Source: Streptomyces sp. NBC_00247
Lineage (GTDB): Bacteria > Actinomycetota > Actinomycetes > Streptomycetales > Streptomycetaceae
NCBI RefSeq assembly: GCF_036188265.1
Contig: NZ_CP108093.1
Coordinates: 7,097,001-7,161,000 of the forward strand
DNA length: 64,000 bases
Direction of reading: 5' to 3'
Below the pieces are notes generated by a model, which was not told where the DNA came from, made no database searches, and saw only the letters and a program-made list of their open reading frames with translations. Positions 34,496 to 41,908 of the stretch are shown here, piece after piece. A program made the translations under genes and the position numbers. How positions within the stretch are numbered: position 1 is the stretch's first letter; every line of letters starts with the position of its first letter.

Positions 34496-35671
34496 ATGAA
34501 CTGTTTGACGACGTCACAGGGCCCCGTCGACCTGGCCCGTTTCCCCGAGCACCCGCGCGACCCCTTCCGCGCCTGGGACGCCGCCGACGAGTACCTCCTC
34601 AATCGACTGGACGGCCCGGCGGAACCCGGTGAAGCCGGACCGGCCGGCCCGGTCGATCTCTCCGGCACCGTCGTGGTGGTGGGCGACCGCTGGGGCGCGC
34701 TCTCCACGGTGCTGGCGCGGCACCGGCCCGTACAGATCTCGGACTCCTTCCTGGCCCAAAGCGCCACCCGCGCGAACCTCGCCCGCAACGGCGTCGACCC
34801 CGGGGAGGTGCGTCTGCTGTCGTCGCGCGACACTCCGCCGGACCGGATCGACGTCCTGCTCGTACGCGTGCCCAAGAGCCTGGCGTTCCTGGAAGACCAG
34901 CTGCACCGTCTCGCGCCTTCTCTCCACGAGGGCACCGTGGTCATCGGCGCGGGCATGGTCAAGGAGATCCACACCTCCACCCTCAAGCTCTTCGAGCGCA
35001 TCGTCGGCCCGACCCGCACCTCGCTCGCGGTCCGCAAAGCCCGGCTGATCTTCTCCACCCCCGACCCGGCTCCGGCGAGTACGCCCAGCCCCTGGCCGCT
35101 GCGGTACGAACTGCCCACGGACATCGGGACCGCCGCGGGCCGCACGGTCGTCAACCACGCCGGCATCTTCTGCGCCGAGCGGCTCGACATCGGCACCCGC
35201 TTCTTCCTGAAGCACCTGCCCACGCGCTCCGGCCCCGACCGGGTCGTCGACCTCGGCTGCGGCAACGGCGTCGTCGGCCTCGCGGCGGCGCTCGCCAACC
35301 CCGACGCCTCCGTCCTCTTCACGGACGAGTCGTACCAGGCCGTCGCCTCCGCCGAGGAGACCTTCCGGGCCGGTACGGAGCCTGGCCGCGAGGCGTCCTT
35401 CGTCGTCGGCGACGTGCTCACCGACGTGGAGCCGGGCAGCGTGGACCTGGTCCTCACCAATCCGCCGTTCCACTCCCATCTGGCCACCACCGACGCCACC
35501 GCCCGGAACATGTTCCACGGCGCGCGCACCGCGCTGCGGCAGGGCGGCGAACTCTGGGTCGTCGGCAACCGACACCTCGGCTACCACACCCAGCTGCGCC
35601 GGATCTTCGGCAACTGCACCACCGTCGCGGGTGACCCGAAGTTCGTGGTCCTGCGTGCCGTGAAGCGCTGA
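34496..35671 (+). CDS. RlmG-like class I SAM-dependent (rRNA guanine-N2) methyltransferase
   Basis: Predicted 23S rRNA or related guanine-N2 methyltransferase, 391 aa. The N-terminal pseudo-methyltransferase domain (about 1-190) is followed by an MTS-type catalytic domain with motif I VVDLGCGNGVVGLAAAL (about 246-262) and the guanine/adenine-N methyltransferase motif IV LTNPPFHSHLATTD (about 321-334). This two-domain structure and the NPPFH sequence match RlmG/RsmC. ATG 34496 has no clear Shine-Dalgarno sequence, but a TTAGCCT box lies just upstream, so the mRNA may be nearly leaderless. Exact rRNA target not shown. Confidence 0.85.
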   Translation: MNCLTTSQGPVDLARFPEHPRDPFRAWDAADEYLLNRLDGPAEPGEAGPAGPVDLSGTVVVVGDRWGALSTVLARHRPVQISDSFLAQSATRANLARNGVDPGEVRLLSSRDTPPDRIDVLLVRVPKSLAFLEDQLHRLAPSLHEGTVVIGAGMVKEIHTSTLKLFERIVGPTRTSLAVRKARLIFSTPDPAPASTPSPWPLRYELPTDIGTAAGRTVVNHAGIFCAERLDIGTRFFLKHLPTRSGPDRVVDLGCGNGVVGLAAALANPDASVLFTDESYQAVASAEETFRAGTEPGREASFVVGDVLTDVEPGSVDLVLTNPPFHSHLATTDATARNMFHGARTALRQGGELWVVGNRHLGYHTQLRRIFGNCTTVAGDPKFVVLRAVKR

Positions 35672-35711
35672 CGAGGAGAAGACGGAAAGGCCCGGCCGCC
35701 GGTGGATTCCA

Positions 35712-35832
35712 GTGGTCGTCGCAACGCGTGACCTTGCGCCCGCTCGCGGCTCTCTTCGGCCCTCGTGGCCGTCGATCCGCCCGGACCCCGAAGTCCGTCG
35801 CATCCTCTGAGCCGGGGTGTTGCGACGACCAC
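35712..35832. repeat. 14-bp perfect inverted repeats bounding a 121-bp segment
   Basis: GTGGTCGTCGCAAC (35712-35725) recurs inverted at 35819-35832 with 93 bases between. The segment sits between the methyltransferase gene and the response regulator. It has no open frame of its own and could be a MITE-like element, an IS remnant or a long-range hairpin. Confidence 0.5.
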
Positions 35833-35848
35833 CAGAACTCAGGCCGGG

Positions 35849-35864
35849 AGCCCGGCGCCGGGCT
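35849..35864. terminator. Palindromic terminator
   Basis: AGCCCGGCGCCGGGCT is a perfect 16-base palindrome followed by TT. It lies 12 bases past the leftward end of the response regulator gene and also downstream of the methyltransferase gene, so it could serve both. Confidence 0.6.
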
Positions 35865-35875
35865 TTCACGCCGGG

Positions 35876-36544
35876 TCAGGCGGGCGGCCGTACCAGCCCC
35901 GTCCGGTAGGCCAGCGCGACCAGCTGCGCCCGGTCGCGGGAGTGCGTCTTCGCGAGCGTGCGGTGGACGTGGGTGCGTACGGTCAGCGGGCTGAGGAACA
36001 GCCGTTCGGCGATCTCGTGGTTGGAGAGCCCCTCCGCGACCAGGACCGCCACCTCCCGCTCCCGGGGGGTGAGCCCGCCGAGCGCGTCCGCGTCGGCGGG
36101 CGGCGAGGGTGGCGGCATCCCGACGAACGAGGCGATCAGCGAACGGGTCGCCACCGGCGACAGGAGCGCCTCTCCCGCGGCCACGGTCCTGATCGCGTCG
36201 AGCAGGGTGTCGGGGTCCGCGTCCTTCCCGAGGAAGCCGCTCGCCCCGGCGCGCAGTGCGCGGGCCACGTACTCGTCGGTCTCGAAGGTGGTCAGGATCA
36301 GGACCCGGGTGGGGGCCAGGTCCGGGTCCGCGCAGATGGCCTCGGTGGCCGCCAGACCGTCGGTTCCCGGCATACGGATGTCCATCAGGACCACGTCGGG
36401 GCGATGAGTGCGCACCGCTCCGACCGCCGCCGCCCCGTCCGACGCTTCGGCGACGACCACGAGATCGTCGGTGGAGTCGATGAGCATGCGGAACGTCGCA
36501 CGCAGCAGCCCTTGATCGTCCGCCAGCAGAACGGTGCAGGTCAT
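35876..36544 (-). CDS. NarL/FixJ-type response regulator
   Basis: Two-component response regulator, 222 aa. Receiver domain residues about 4-120 with acidic pocket LLADDQ (Asp9/Asp10), phospho-acceptor Asp55 (VVLMDIRMPGTDG), the switch Thr in LILTTFETDEYV and the conserved Lys in GASGFLGKDADP. LuxR-type helix-turn-helix about 155-215 (LTPREREVAVLVAEGLSNHE). The ATG at 36544 overlaps the histidine kinase stop (ATGA), so it is cotranslated with the kinase at 36541-37791. Target genes are probably the adjacent MMPL exporter, which is inference from linkage. Confidence 0.94.
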   Translation of the reverse strand: MTCTVLLADDQGLLRATFRMLIDSTDDLVVVAEASDGAAAVGAVRTHRPDVVLMDIRMPGTDGLAATEAICADPDLAPTRVLILTTFETDEYVARALRAGASGFLGKDADPDTLLDAIRTVAAGEALLSPVATRSLIASFVGMPPPSPPADADALGGLTPREREVAVLVAEGLSNHEIAERLFLSPLTVRTHVHRTLAKTHSRDRAQLVALAYRTGLVRPPA

Positions 36545-37791
36545 GTGGTGGGGTCCTGTTCGCAAGTGGGGTCGCCGGCGCTCAGCTCGCCCGGCAGCAG
36601 AGGGAGTTCCGCCACCACCGCGAAGCCGGCTCCCCGGCGTCCTGCCGTCAGCGTGCCGCCGACGAGCTGGGCCCGCTCGTACATGCCGAGCAGCCCGAAC
36701 CCCGAGGGCGCCCCGGCCGGTGTTCGCGGGCGTTCCTGGGTTCCGGTGGGGCCGTCGTCCGTGACGGTCAGCACGATGCGGTCGCGGTGGTAGCGCAACG
36801 TCACGGTAGCCGCATCGGTGTGCGCGTGTTTGGCCGCGTTCGTCAGAGCCTCCTGGACGATCCGGTACGCGGTGAGGCCGACCCCGGACGAGACCGGGAG
36901 CGGGTCCCCCTCGGTGCGCAGGGCCACCCGGAGTCCCGCCGGCGCGAACGACTCCGTGAGCTCGGGCAGATCCTCCAGGCCCGGAGCCGGTTCGAGAGGC
37001 GAGTCCGTGTCACCGGCCTCCCGGAGCACCGCCACGGTCGCCTTGAGCTCGCGCAGTGCCGACGAGGTGGTGCCCGCGAGCTCTTCGAGCACCCGGGTGA
37101 CTCGCGGGTCGGGGTTGCGGCGGGCGAGATACGCGGCGGTGCCCGCCTGCGCGTTCGCCAGAGTCATGTGGTGGGCGACGACGTCGTGCAGGTCGCGCGC
37201 GATGCGGATGCGTTCCTCGTCCACCCGTCGCCTGGCCTCCTCCTCGCGGGTCCGCTCGGCGAACACGGCCCGTGCCTCCACCGCTTCGAGGTACGCCCGG
37301 CGCAGCTGGACGGCGCCTCCCACATAGGGCATCAGCAGCAGCCAGGCGACCGGGTTGACGGCCTGGAGCACGAAGGAGTAGTTCGCCGTGTCCTCGAACA
37401 GCGACACACCCACCAGCAGCAGGGCCACTGCGGCCGCCCAGCGGAAGGCCTCGTGCCGGTCCTCGTCCCGTGCGAGCCAGTAGAGCGACGCCATCAGCGG
37501 GCCGAGGACCAGGGGCGTCAGGAGGAACCCCAGACCAGTGGCACCGGCAGCGCACACGGCGGTGACCCCCACCGTCGCACGCGGGTGTTGCCGGTGGGCC
37601 ATCAGGGCCAGGCTTCCCGCACCGCCGAGCACCGCCCCCCAGACCCACTGACTGCCGTCGTCCGGATGCGTACTGGTGATGACACCCCCGGTGACCGTCA
37701 CCACGAACAGGAAGAGCGCGAGCACGGCGTCGGCCAGGGTGCGCCGCCGCACGAGTCGCTCCCAGCGCGCGACGAGGGCCCGAGCCTTCAT
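36541..37791 (-). CDS. Sensor histidine kinase (HisKA_3 class)
   Basis: Membrane-bound sensor kinase, 416 aa. Four or five N-terminal membrane helices (about residues 21-160, for example ADAVLALFLFVVTVTGGVIT and LTPLVLGPLMASLYWLA) form a short sensor with little extracytoplasmic sequence. The dimerisation domain has phospho-acceptor His202 in RIARDLHDVVAHHMTLANAQ. The HATPase_c domain follows with the N box AYRIVQEALTNAAKHA and VTDDGPTG, then FGLLGMYERAQLVGG. ATG 37791 is preceded by AAGGAGG six bases upstream, which is better than the ATG at 37821. It sits between the MMPL exporter and its response regulator partner. Confidence 0.93.
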   Translation of the reverse strand: MKARALVARWERLVRRRTLADAVLALFLFVVTVTGGVITSTHPDDGSQWVWGAVLGGAGSLALMAHRQHPRATVGVTAVCAAGATGLGFLLTPLVLGPLMASLYWLARDEDRHEAFRWAAAVALLLVGVSLFEDTANYSFVLQAVNPVAWLLLMPYVGGAVQLRRAYLEAVEARAVFAERTREEEARRRVDEERIRIARDLHDVVAHHMTLANAQAGTAAYLARRNPDPRVTRVLEELAGTTSSALRELKATVAVLREAGDTDSPLEPAPGLEDLPELTESFAPAGLRVALRTEGDPLPVSSGVGLTAYRIVQEALTNAAKHAHTDAATVTLRYHRDRIVLTVTDDGPTGTQERPRTPAGAPSGFGLLGMYERAQLVGGTLTAGRRGAGFAVVAELPLLPGELSAGDPTCEQDPTT

Positions 37792-37914
37792 CGGCGTCCT
37801 CCTTCTGGCTGTCCGTCTCATCGTGATCTCTTTCGTACGCGGTCGCGAGCGGGCTGCCCGTGTCGTGGGGGACACGGGCAGCCTTGAATCGGCGGGGACG
37901 GACCCCAGGGGTTC

Positions 37915-40242
37915 TCAGACGCCGGCGGGTTGCCGCTCCGACGGCTCCGTGGAGTCCGGCCTCGGCGCTCCGGCCGCGCCGGTGAGCTTCTCGCCTTCCA
38001 CGTCGACCATCGGCAGAATCCTCGCCAGCGGCTGCGGCAGCCACCAGGCCCACCGCCCGAGGAGCGCGAGTACCGCCGGTACGAAGGCCATCCGGACGAC
38101 GAGCGCGTCGAAGAGCACGGCGATCGCCAGACCGAATCCGATCGTCTTGATCATCGACTCGTCCGCGGTGACGAAGCCGGCGAAGACCGACATCATGATC
38201 AGCGCGGCGGCGACGACCACCCTGCCGCTGGCGCGGAACCCGCTGACGACTGCTTGCTTCGGGCTCTCGCCGTGCACGTACGACTCGCGGATGCGGGAGA
38301 CGAGGAAGACCTCGTAGTCCATCGCCAGGCCGAAGACGATGCCCACCAGGAAGATCGGCATCATGCTCATGATCGGTCCGGCCTGTTCCACACCCAGCAG
38401 CTCCGCGCCCCAGCCCCACTGGAAGACGGCGACCACGGCACCCAGCGCCGCCAGCACCGACAGGAGGAATCCGAGCGTGGCCTTGAGAGGTACGAGCACC
38501 GAGCGGAAGACCACCATCAGCAACAGCAGGGCGAGTCCGACGATCAGGATCAGATAGGGAACGAGGGCGTCCTGGATCTTCTGCGCGACGTCGATGTTCA
38601 GCGCGGTCGTCCCGGTCACCTCGAAGGTGGCTCCGGTGCCGGCCTCGATCGGAGCCCGGTCGCCGCGGATGGTGCCGACGAGTTCGACGGTGGCCGTGTC
38701 GGTGGGGCTGGTGGACGGCACCGCCGACAGGACCGCGGTGTCACCGGCCTCGTTGAAGCGGGGCGCGGACACCGACTCCACGCCGTCCGTTCCGGCCAGC
38801 CGGTCGTGGATGTCCGTCACCGCGCTGCGGGGATCGGCCGAGCCCTGGGCGTCCACGACGATGGTGAGCGGCCCGTTGAAGCCGGGGCCGAAGCCCTCGG
38901 CCAGCGCGTCGTACGCCCGGCGTTCGGTGGAGGAGACGGACTTCGACTCGGCGCCCGGCATGCCCAGTTGCAGATCCAGTACGGGCAGGGCGATCACCCC
39001 GAGCCCGATCACCGACGCGATCAGGACCGGAAGCGGCCGGCGGGTGACGAAGCGCGCCCAGCGGCTGCCACCGTTGTTCCTGGGCGCCGCGTGGACGTCC
39101 TCGGCAGACGCGGCGGCGACGGCTCCGTCGGCGGCCCGCACGGCGGCACGCCGACGGGCGTGACGCCCCGCACCGGAGGCGGAGCCGCGCAGGGCCGCCT
39201 TCCTGGCGTTCCGTGCCACCTTGCGCAGACGGCGGGGCAGTACGGCGTTCGGCCAGAAGCCGAGGAGCGCGGGGACCAGGGTGAGCGCGACCACGATGCT
39301 GACGGCGACCGCGCCCGCCGCGGCGAAGCCCATGGTGGTCAGGGTGGGAATACCGACGACGAACAGGCCCGCCAGGGCGATGATCACGGTGAGTCCGGCG
39401 AAGACGACCGCGGAGCCGGCCGTCCCGACCGCCATCCCAGTGGCTTCACGGGCCGTGCGGCCCTTACCGCGCTCCTCGCGGTAGCGGGAGACGACGAACA
39501 GGGCGTAGTCGATGCCGACCGCGAGGCCGAGCATGGACGCCAGCGAGCTGGTCGACGAGGAGAGGCCGAACGTACTGGCCAGCGCCCCGATCGCCAGGAC
39601 GGACACGCCGACACCGACGACGGCGGTCAGCAGCGGCAGACCGGCCGCGACCAGCGAACCGAACGTGATCACCAGTACCAGGGCGGCCACGAGCACACCG
39701 ATCCCCTCGGCGGGTCCGCCCGCCTCCACCTGGTCCGCGAGGGCGTCGCCACCCACCTCGACGGTCATCCCGCTCGCACGGGCCTCGTCGATCGCGTCCT
39801 GGACGGGCGCCTTCTCCGCGTCGGTGAGATCGTTCGCGGTCTCCTTGAACGTCACCGTGGCGTAGGCGGTACCACCGTCCTCGCTGACGGCCCCGGCCGC
39901 GAACGGATCGACGGCCGACGCGACCGCTCCGGCGTCGGCGGCCTCGGACACCACGTCCTCGACGACCGCCCGGTTCCCGGCACTGGTGACGAGCTGCCCG
40001 TCCGGGGCGACGAACACCACGCGGGCGGTGGCCCCGTCCGAGGCGGCGCCGGGGAAGCGCTCCGCCATCAGGTCGTACGCCTGCTGGGACTCGATCCCCG
40101 GCATGGTGGTGGTGGAGTCCTCCGCCTGCGGGGCGACGGCCGAACCGACCGCGGCGCCGACCAGGACCAACCCCCACAGGGCGATCACGAGCAGGCGCCG
40201 ATGAAAGGCCCCGAGGCCAAGGCGGTACAGGAGACTGGCCAC
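37915..40242 (-). CDS. MMPL family RND-type transporter
   Basis: Large membrane transporter, 775 aa with about 12 membrane helices in two RND-like halves: TM1 (LVIALWGLVLVGAAVGSAV), an extracytoplasmic loop (about 45-195), five helices, a cytoplasmic Arg/Ala-rich linker (about 355-410), and the repeated arrangement. Conserved TM4 and TM10 blocks are LAVGIDYALFVVSRYREERG and FGLAMDYEVFLVSRIRESYV. Relatives export lipids, siderophores or antibiotics across the membrane. The GTG at 40242 has GGAAGG upstream and starts the family-typical VASLLYRLG. It is the first gene of an apparent MMPL-kinase-regulator operon, 123 bases before the kinase. Cargo unknown. Confidence 0.92.
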   Translation of the reverse strand: MASLLYRLGLGAFHRRLLVIALWGLVLVGAAVGSAVAPQAEDSTTTMPGIESQQAYDLMAERFPGAASDGATARVVFVAPDGQLVTSAGNRAVVEDVVSEAADAGAVASAVDPFAAGAVSEDGGTAYATVTFKETANDLTDAEKAPVQDAIDEARASGMTVEVGGDALADQVEAGGPAEGIGVLVAALVLVITFGSLVAAGLPLLTAVVGVGVSVLAIGALASTFGLSSSTSSLASMLGLAVGIDYALFVVSRYREERGKGRTAREATGMAVGTAGSAVVFAGLTVIIALAGLFVVGIPTLTTMGFAAAGAVAVSIVVALTLVPALLGFWPNAVLPRRLRKVARNARKAALRGSASGAGRHARRRAAVRAADGAVAAASAEDVHAAPRNNGGSRWARFVTRRPLPVLIASVIGLGVIALPVLDLQLGMPGAESKSVSSTERRAYDALAEGFGPGFNGPLTIVVDAQGSADPRSAVTDIHDRLAGTDGVESVSAPRFNEAGDTAVLSAVPSTSPTDTATVELVGTIRGDRAPIEAGTGATFEVTGTTALNIDVAQKIQDALVPYLILIVGLALLLLMVVFRSVLVPLKATLGFLLSVLAALGAVVAVFQWGWGAELLGVEQAGPIMSMMPIFLVGIVFGLAMDYEVFLVSRIRESYVHGESPKQAVVSGFRASGRVVVAAALIMMSVFAGFVTADESMIKTIGFGLAIAVLFDALVVRMAFVPAVLALLGRWAWWLPQPLARILPMVDVEGEKLTGAAGAPRPDSTEPSERQPAGV

Positions 40243-40591
40243 GGTGACGGGCCTTCCGGTTGGAGTCGTGGGGACTCCTCCACTCTCTCCGGGCACGCGT
40301 CGGAGGGCGTCGTGCGTCTGCCGTCATCCGCCCTACTGCGCTGGTGGTACGTGCCGGGCGGGCGTCGTCCCGACGCATGGCCCCCCGCGCGTGATTCCGG
40401 GGCCCGGGCCGTCCTGCCTCAGCCGAGAGCCTTCCGCCCGAACCATGAGGGAACCCCGTGTACGGCCGCGCTCCGGGCCCGGGCGGTGCCGACTCGACGG
40501 GCGCGGCGCGGAGGAGGCTGCGGCCGGTACGGGCGGGCGGGTTCCGGTGGCCGCTCGGGAGGGGCCGCCGGCCCGGACACGCCGTGGGCAG
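40243..40591. other. 349-bp region upstream of the MMPL operon
   Basis: No gene is supported. It should hold the MMPL operon promoter and the 3' region of the 94-aa gene. A short dyad GCGTCG-TCC-CGACGC lies at 40362-40376, 120 bases upstream of the MMPL start, and could be an operator or a weak hairpin. Confidence 0.35.
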
Positions 40592-40876
40592 TTACACCGT
40601 CCCGCTGTCGGAGAGCAGCTCCGCCACCGAGAAGCGGCAGTGGAAGTCCTGCCACGCACCCGTCAGCACCAGCAGGAAACCGTCGCCGTGCCGGTACAGT
40701 ACCCGCCTCCTAGGACTCCCCGGATGCATCGGCCGGAAAGCCTCGGCCCGTACCCGCAGCGCCGCCAGCGCCTCGTCCCGGGTGCCCTCCAGCTGCCCCA
40801 GGACCTCCGGCGACCACACCCGGTGCCTACCTCCGAGCCCGAGATTCTGTTCGACGATCAGTCCCCACACGGTCAT
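40592..40876 (-). CDS. Conserved hypothetical 94-aa protein
   Basis: A small soluble protein beginning MTVWGLIVEQNLGLGGRHRV, followed by WSPEVLGQLEGTRDEALAAL and ending GFLLVLTGAWQDFHCRFSVA. From memory, similar proteins occur throughout Streptomyces as hypothetical proteins; I know of no assigned role. The ATG at 40876 was chosen because the conserved sequence begins there, although the frame is open far upstream against the MpaB gene. It is divergent from that gene. Confidence 0.7.
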   Translation of the reverse strand: MTVWGLIVEQNLGLGGRHRVWSPEVLGQLEGTRDEALAALRVRAEAFRPMHPGSPRRRVLYRHGDGFLLVLTGAWQDFHCRFSVAELLSDSGTV

Positions 40877-41020
40877 CCGCTGCCCCGCTCTCCCCGTCGT
40901 CGGCGCGACCGCGCCCACCGCCCGTGCGACCCGGTGCACCCGGACCCGCCCGGCGTACCATGGTGCACGATCTTCCGCGCGCCCGGTAGCCGCCCCCGCT
41001 CCGAGCTGGAGGCCCACGCG

Positions 41021-41908
41021 ATGAACGATGCCGACCCCGGGATCTTCGGCACCCGTACGGTCACCTGGCAGATGCACGCCGACCCGATGATGTGGGTCGC
41101 CGGAGTGCGGGCCCTCTACCTCCAGGCGCTGCACCCGCGCGCCGTAAGGGGCGTCACCCAGAACAGCGACTTCCGCAAAGACGCCTGGGGCCGGCTGCTG
41201 CGCACCGCCGACTTCGTGGGCGTCCTCACCTACGGCACCACCGACGAGGCGGAGGAGGCCGGGGCCCGGGTCCGCCGGATCCACAGCCGCATCACGGCCA
41301 CCGACCCGGTGACCGGCGAGACCTACGGCGTCGGGGAACCCGGATTGCTCCTGTGGGTGCACTGCGCGGAAATCGCCTCCTACCTCGAAGTCCAGCGCCG
41401 CTCCGGCTACCCGCTGAGCGACGCGCAGGCCGACCGCTACGTCGACGAACAGCGCCGCAGCGCCCGGCTCGTCGGGCTCGACCCGGCCACCGTCCCCGAC
41501 ACCACCGGCCGGCTCGACGCCTACTTCGACCGGGTCCGGCCCGAACTGGCGGCTTCTGAGGAGGCCGCGGAGGTGGACGACTTCCTGCGCAGCCCGCCCG
41601 TCCCCGCACTGCTGGTGCCCGCCCGCGCGGTGGTCTGGAGCCGGGTCGCCGCGCTCGCCTACGACTCCCTGCCGCCGTACGCCCACGAGCTCTACGGCCG
41701 CCCCGTCCCGCCCGCCGCCACCGTCGACCGGCGGCTGCGCGCCACCGGCCGGCTCCTGCGGGCCGTACCCGCGCGGCTGCGCCGGAAGTTGCCGCCCCGC
41801 CGGATCGAGACCGCGATGGCCCGACTCGGCCCCGGCAGCCGACCCGACCCGCGCCGACTGCCGGGAAGGGCCGCCATACTGGATCCGCCGGGGAGGGCGC
41901 GTACGTGA
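41021..41908 (+). CDS. MpaB/rubber-oxygenase-like (DUF2236) family protein
   Basis: Predicted heme-dependent oxygenase-like protein, 295 aa, of the DUF2236 family that includes latex-clearing protein Lcp and fungal MpaB. The family blocks are seen: WVAGVRALYLQALHPRAVRG (about 24-43), GRLLRTADFVGVLTYGTTDE, VRRIHSRITATDPVTGETYG, and the heme-ligand region LLWVHCAEIASYLEVQRRSG, with a candidate His at about residue 113. No signal peptide. Most bacterial members have no known substrate. Its TGA overlaps the GTG of the following kinase gene, so the two are probably coupled. Confidence 0.85.
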   Translation: MNDADPGIFGTRTVTWQMHADPMMWVAGVRALYLQALHPRAVRGVTQNSDFRKDAWGRLLRTADFVGVLTYGTTDEAEEAGARVRRIHSRITATDPVTGETYGVGEPGLLLWVHCAEIASYLEVQRRSGYPLSDAQADRYVDEQRRSARLVGLDPATVPDTTGRLDAYFDRVRPELAASEEAAEVDDFLRSPPVPALLVPARAVVWSRVAALAYDSLPPYAHELYGRPVPPAATVDRRLRATGRLLRAVPARLRRKLPPRRIETAMARLGPGSRPDPRRLPGRAAILDPPGRART

